From: DASSKK01 sp035690495
Lineage (GTDB): Bacteria; Actinomycetota; Actinomycetes; Propionibacteriales; Nocardioidaceae
Direction: 5' to 3'
DNA: 64,000 nt
Assembly: GCA_035690495.1 (NCBI GenBank)
Contig: DASSKK010000071.1
Coordinates: forward strand, 1-64,000
The notes beneath the pieces are model-generated. The model did not search any database. It had not been told where the DNA came from and was given only the letters and a program-made list of their open reading frames with translations. Of the stretch, positions 60,194 through 64,000 are shown in pieces. The first letter of the stretch is position 1, and each line of letters begins with the position of its first letter. A program made the position numbers and the translations under genes.

Positions 60194-60754
60194 ATGAGCG
60201 CCACGACGCACAGTCATGTACCCCATGTCGGAGTCTGGGAGCGCACCCACGTCAGCCGCAGCCGCGGCTCAGCCAGTGGGATCGCGCTGATCCTGCTGGG
60301 CATCTGGGGTGGCCTGATCCCGTTCGTCGGGCCGCTGTTCGGCTACGCCTACACACCAAGCTCTGCCTGGACCTACACCACAGGCCGGCTCTACCTGGAG
60401 ATCCTGCCAGGCGCAGCAGTGATCCTCGGCGGCCTGCTCCTGCTGGGCACTGCGAGCCGCGCCGTCAGTCTGTTCGGCGGCTGGCTGGCCGCCCTGGGCG
60501 GCGCCTGGTTCACCGTCGGGCCGGTGCTGGCGAGGTTCTGGATGGGTGTCAACCCGGCCGGCGTCCCGACCGGCAGCGGCACGCTGCACGTCGTCGCGGA
60601 GCAGATCGGCTTCTTCACCGGCCTGGGCGTGGTCGTGGTGTTCTTCGCCGCGATGGCCCTCGGCCGCACCAGCGTCGTCTCGGTGCGCGACCTTCGGCCG
60701 ATCGAGGAGGATCCCGAGCGTCTGCACCGGCACGACGAGCGGTTCGTCGAGTAG
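60194..60754 (+). CDS. Four-helix membrane protein, unknown function
   Basis: A 186-residue protein with four hydrophobic segments (about residues 30-52, 69-86, 90-112 and 137-158), a His-rich N-terminus and an acidic, Arg-containing C-terminal tail (RPIEEDPERLHRHDERFVE). I do not recognise the family. It is divergent from ftsK over 142 bases and followed 38 bases later by the methyltransferase gene on the same strand. Confidence 0.68.
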   Translation: MSATTHSHVPHVGVWERTHVSRSRGSASGIALILLGIWGGLIPFVGPLFGYAYTPSSAWTYTTGRLYLEILPGAAVILGGLLLLGTASRAVSLFGGWLAALGGAWFTVGPVLARFWMGVNPAGVPTGSGTLHVVAEQIGFFTGLGVVVVFFAAMALGRTSVVSVRDLRPIEEDPERLHRHDERFVE

Positions 60755-60792
60755 ACGGTGCCCAACGAGCGTCGTCTGGCGTTCGCGTGAAC

Positions 60793-61353
60793 ATGAACCG
60801 GTTCCATCGGTGGTACTGCGGCTCGTCCCGGTGGGGCCGGCACCTCCAGCAGGACGTGCTGCCGCAGCTGATGGACGGCGTCGACCTCGGCACAGACGTG
60901 CTGGAGGTCGGCCCCGGACGCGGCCGAAGCACCGAGTGGCTGCGCACGACGTACCCGGCGATGACGCTGCTCGAGCTGGATCCCGCACTCGCAGACGCGC
61001 TCGACGAGCGCTTCCGGGACGAGCCGTTGACGGTACGTCGTGGCAGCGCGACCGCGATGCCGTTCGAGGACGGCACGTTCACCGGGATCGTCGCGGCGAC
61101 GATGCTGCACCACGTGCCGACGCCTGCCGAGCAGGACCGCGTGTTCGCGGAGGCCTCCAGGGTGCTGCGACCGGGCGGAGTGTTCTGCGCCTCGGACAGC
61201 CTGCCGACGGTGCTGTTGCGGCTGGCGCACCTCGGGGACACCTACACGCCGGTGCCCCCGGACAGCCTGTCGGCGCGGATGTCGGCGGCCGGCTTCGCTC
61301 ACGCAGAGGTCGACATCGCCGACTCCTTCTTCACCGTCACCGCGACCCGCTGA
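60793..61353 (+). CDS. SAM-dependent methyltransferase
   Basis: A 186-residue class I methyltransferase with motif I VLEVGPGRGRSTEWL (about residue 35), acidic LLELDPAL and post-II MLHHVPTP. ATG at 60793 lies two codons after a GTG (60787). It ends four bases before the rnj stop on the opposite strand. Confidence 0.85.
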   Translation: MNRFHRWYCGSSRWGRHLQQDVLPQLMDGVDLGTDVLEVGPGRGRSTEWLRTTYPAMTLLELDPALADALDERFRDEPLTVRRGSATAMPFEDGTFTGIVAATMLHHVPTPAEQDRVFAEASRVLRPGGVFCASDSLPTVLLRLAHLGDTYTPVPPDSLSARMSAAGFAHAEVDIADSFFTVTATR

Positions 61354-61357
61354 CGGC

Positions 61358-63049
61358 TCAGGCCTCCAGCACGACCGGCACGATCATCGGACGGCGCCGG
61401 TGGGTGTTGTTCACCCAGCGACCGACCACCCGCCGGATCGTCTGCTGCAGCTGGTAGGTGTCGTCCACGCCCTCGGCGGTGGCGCGGTCGAGGGCCTCCA
61501 CGATGGCCGGCTTGACCTCGTCGAAGGTGGAGTCGTCCTCGGCGAAGCCGCGGGCATGGATCTCCGGGCCGCCGGAGACCTTCCCGGTCACCGAGTCGAC
61601 GACCACGACCACCGACACGAACCCCTCCTCCCCCAGGATCCGCCGGTCCTTCAGCGACGACTCGGTGATGTCGCCGACCGACGACCCGTCGACGAAGACA
61701 TACCCGCAGTCGACCTTGCCGGCCACCATGGCCACCCCGTCGATGAGGTCGACGACGATCCCGTCCTCGGCGATCACCGCCCGGTCGTGGGGCACACCGG
61801 TGGCGCGTGCCAGCGCGGCGTTGGCGAGCATGTGCCTGATCTCGCCGTGCACCGGCAGCACGTTGCGCGGCCGGACCACGTTGTAGCAGTAGAGGAGCTC
61901 GCCCGCCGAGGCGTGACCGGAGACGTGCACGAGCGCGTTGCCCTTGTGCACGACGTGCGCACCGCCGCGCGCGAGGCCGTTGATCACCCGGTAGACGGCG
62001 TTCTCGTTGCCGGGGATCAGCGACGAGGCCAGGACGACCGTGTCGCCCTCCTCGAGATGCACGAAGTTGTGGTTGCGCTGCGCGATCCGCGACAGCGCGG
62101 ACAGCGGCTCGCCCTGCGACCCGGTGGAGATCAGCACCACCTTGTCCGGCGGGTAGTCGGCCAGCTCCTTGGCGTCGACCAGGGTGTTCGGCGGGACGTC
62201 CAGGTAGCCGAGGTCGCGCGCGACCCCCATGTTGCGCACCATCGACCGCCCGACGTAGGCGACCTTGCGGCCGTGCGCGACCGCCGCGTCCATCACCTGC
62301 TGGACCCGGTGCACGTGGGAGGCGAAGCAGGCCACGATGATTCGCTGCCTGCTGCGGGAGAAGACCCCGTCCAGGATGGGCGCGATGTCTATCTCGGAGG
62401 TGGTGAAACCGGGCACCTCGGCGTTGGTGGAGTCGACCATGAACAGGTCGACGCCCTCCTCCCCCAGCCGGGCGAACGCCCGCAGGTCGGTGATCCTCCG
62501 GTCGAGCGGGAGCTGGTCCATCTTGAAGTCGCCGGTGTGCAGCACCAGACCGGCGCCGGTGCGGATGGCCACGGCGAGCGCGTCCGGGATCGAGTGGTTG
62601 ACCGCGACGAACTCCAGGTCGAAGGGGCCGAACCTGATCCGGTCCCCCTCCCTGACCTCGTGGTGCACGGTCTCCTTGAGCCGGTGCTCCCGCAGCTTGG
62701 AGGTCAGCAGCGCCAGGGTGAGCCGCGACCCGACCAGCGGGATGTCGCCGCGTTCGCGCAGCAGGTAGGGCACCGCGCCGATGTGGTCCTCGTGCCCGTG
62801 GGTGAGCACCAGCGCCTCGATCTGGTCGAGCCTTCCCCGGATCGCCTCGAAGTCCGGCAGGATCAGGTCGACCCCGGGGTGGTGGTCCTCGGGGAACAGC
62901 ACGCCGCAGTCGACGACCAGCAGCCGGCCGTCGTACTCGAAGACGGTCATGTTCCGGCCGACCTCGCCGAGGCCGCCGAGCGGGATCACGCGCAGGCCCC
63001 CCTTGGGAAGAGGACCGGGCGTGTTCAGTTCGGGATGCGGATGGCTCAC
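61358..63049 (-). CDS. rnj: Ribonuclease J
   Basis: A 563-residue metallo-beta-lactamase/beta-CASP ribonuclease for mRNA and rRNA maturation. The zinc motif HGHEDH lies at residues 84-89; other ligands are in VNHSIPDA, LHTGDFKMD and SGHAS. The C-terminal part carries the RNA-binding domain. ATG 63049; 11 bases separate it from the dapA stop, matching the conserved dapA-rnj operon. Confidence 0.96.
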   Translation of the reverse strand: MSHPHPELNTPGPLPKGGLRVIPLGGLGEVGRNMTVFEYDGRLLVVDCGVLFPEDHHPGVDLILPDFEAIRGRLDQIEALVLTHGHEDHIGAVPYLLRERGDIPLVGSRLTLALLTSKLREHRLKETVHHEVREGDRIRFGPFDLEFVAVNHSIPDALAVAIRTGAGLVLHTGDFKMDQLPLDRRITDLRAFARLGEEGVDLFMVDSTNAEVPGFTTSEIDIAPILDGVFSRSRQRIIVACFASHVHRVQQVMDAAVAHGRKVAYVGRSMVRNMGVARDLGYLDVPPNTLVDAKELADYPPDKVVLISTGSQGEPLSALSRIAQRNHNFVHLEEGDTVVLASSLIPGNENAVYRVINGLARGGAHVVHKGNALVHVSGHASAGELLYCYNVVRPRNVLPVHGEIRHMLANAALARATGVPHDRAVIAEDGIVVDLIDGVAMVAGKVDCGYVFVDGSSVGDITESSLKDRRILGEEGFVSVVVVVDSVTGKVSGGPEIHARGFAEDDSTFDEVKPAIVEALDRATAEGVDDTYQLQQTIRRVVGRWVNNTHRRRPMIVPVVLEA

Positions 63050-63060
63050 GCGGCGTCTTT

Positions 63061-63960
63061 CTAGTGGAGGAGTCCTGCGGTGGCCAGCCCGACCCGAAGG
63101 GCCTCCACCTCGTCGTCGTCGAGGGCGAGCAGCGGCGGGCGCACGACGCGGTTCCCGAGCACCCCCACCAGCTGCAACGCCGCCTTGGCGGTCGTGGCGC
63201 CGTAGTTCGGCACGCCCATCACCGCCTGCATCGCCGGTTGCAGCCGGGTGTACGTCGTGAGCGCGTCGGCGGTGCGTCCCTCGTCGAAAGCGGTCAGCAT
63301 CGCGGCCAGCTCGTCGCCGGCGACGTGGCCGACCACCGAGATGAACCCGCAGGCGCCGTGCGCGAGCCAGCCGAGGTTCGCGGCGTCGTCGCCGGAGTAG
63401 AGCGCGAGGCCCGTGTCGGCCAGGATCCGCACACCGCGGGCGAAGTCACCGACCGCGTCCTTGATCGCTACGACGTTCTCGATCTCGGCGGCTCGACGGT
63501 AGGTGTCCGGGGCGATCGGCATCGCTGTGCGGCCAGGCACGTCGTACAAGATGACGGGGGTGTCCACCGCGGACGCGACCTGCCGGAAGTGGTTGAGGAC
63601 CCCGGGCTGGGACGGCTTGGAGTAGTACGGGGCGACCAGCAGCAGCGCGTCGGCCCCTTCCTTGGCGGCCTGCTCGGCCAGCTCGACCGAGTGGGCGGTG
63701 TTGTTGCTGCCGACACCCGCGACGACCGAGCAGCGGTCGCCGACGGCGTCACGGACCGCGTGGATCAGCGCACCGTTCTCGGCGACGCTGGTGGTGGGCG
63801 ACTCCCCGGTGGTGCCGGAGACCACGATCCCGTCGTGGCCGTGCGCGGCGAGATGGCTCGCCACCCGCCCGGCCGCGTCGAGGTCGAGGGAGCCGTCCTC
63901 ACCGAACGGCGTGACCATCGCGGTCAGCAGCCGCCCGAAGGGCGCCTCGGGAAGGCTCAT
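63061..63960 (-). CDS. dapA: 4-hydroxy-tetrahydrodipicolinate synthase
   Basis: A 299-residue TIM-barrel enzyme that condenses pyruvate with aspartate semialdehyde, the first committed step to lysine and diaminopimelate. Lys167 (VAIKDAVGD) forms the Schiff base, Tyr139 (ILYDVPGR) is catalytic, and GTTGESPT (about residue 49) binds substrate. ATG 63960; the promoter would lie off the right edge. Confidence 0.96.
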   Translation of the reverse strand: MSLPEAPFGRLLTAMVTPFGEDGSLDLDAAGRVASHLAAHGHDGIVVSGTTGESPTTSVAENGALIHAVRDAVGDRCSVVAGVGSNNTAHSVELAEQAAKEGADALLLVAPYYSKPSQPGVLNHFRQVASAVDTPVILYDVPGRTAMPIAPDTYRRAAEIENVVAIKDAVGDFARGVRILADTGLALYSGDDAANLGWLAHGACGFISVVGHVAGDELAAMLTAFDEGRTADALTTYTRLQPAMQAVMGVPNYGATTAKAALQLVGVLGNRVVRPPLLALDDDEVEALRVGLATAGLLH

Positions 63961-64000
63961 GCACCCAGCCTAACCGAAGTCGGCTCCGGCTTCCGGTCTC

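Noticed and set aside
55658..60250. A 1530-residue open frame spanning the RodZ-like gene and ftsK
   Set aside because: Only its downstream part is real. Upstream of 57445 it is the +1 shadow of ftsK, rich in Arg, Ala and Gly without motifs, and ftsK itself is intact in the other frame.

Overview
This window is a stretch of chromosome from a high-GC actinobacterium (Actinomycetota). The evidence is the codon bias, the LexA boxes of mycobacterial type, and a chain of genes that I recognise as a conserved actinobacterial backbone: nrdR, lexA with a LysM cell-wall gene, hflX, dapF, miaA, miaB, rny, recX, recA, DUF3046, clgR, a cinA-like gene, pgsA, rimO, ftsK, rnj and dapA. I cannot name the genus. 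No tRNA, rRNA, CRISPR array, insertion sequence or prophage was seen.

Layout. 1-5.7 kb: the start of pyrD, nrdR with a probable NrdR-box pair, small exported proteins, and the SOS block (LysM gene, short-chain dehydrogenase, lexA). 5.8-12.3 kb: two secreted proteins (one a HExxH metalloprotease), a phosphatase and a DinG helicase. 12.4-17.7 kb: an overlapping operon of an MFS transporter and a three-subunit molybdenum hydroxylase whose 2Fe-2S gene carries a frameshift. 17.7-25.7 kb: hflX, dapF, an ABC pair, miaA and miaB. 25.7-34.1 kb: a histone-like protein, an orphan amino-acid ABC ATPase, a NUDIX-GNAT fusion, rny, recX and recA. 34.1-37.8 kb: a small accessory patch with RidA, a MazEF-like toxin-antitoxin pair abutting a broken Fpg/Nei glycosylase gene, an MFS gene, DUF3046 and a 22-bp tandem repeat. 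37.8-48.6 kb: an acetyltransferase, an ABC-2 exporter, a dehydrogenase, a frameshifted lipoprotein gene, the Lhr helicase, a methyltransferase and a HIT protein. 48.6-64 kb: nucleotidyltransferase, clgR, cinA-like, a GH15 trehalase-like enzyme, pgsA, rimO, an MFS gene, a RodZ-like protein, ftsK, two small genes, rnj and dapA.

The most striking object is recA. One reading frame carries two inteins, of 433 and 366 residues, each with LAGLIDADG endonuclease motifs. One splits the Walker A loop, the other the GVMFG/SPE site. A third insertion site known from the Mycobacterium tuberculosis RecA intein (KNK/C) is empty. The extein codons around all three sites are unusually A/T-ending in an otherwise G/C-ending gene, which looks like a scar of homing and co-conversion.

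The SOS circuit is readable from the DNA. LexA boxes lie upstream of lexA and recA, and a tandem array of four sits upstream of the LysM gene, where one box fills the spacer of a good -35/-10 promoter. Three genes look broken: the 2Fe-2S subunit, a lipoprotein and the Fpg/Nei glycosylase. The first two are single-base events that could also be sequencing errors.
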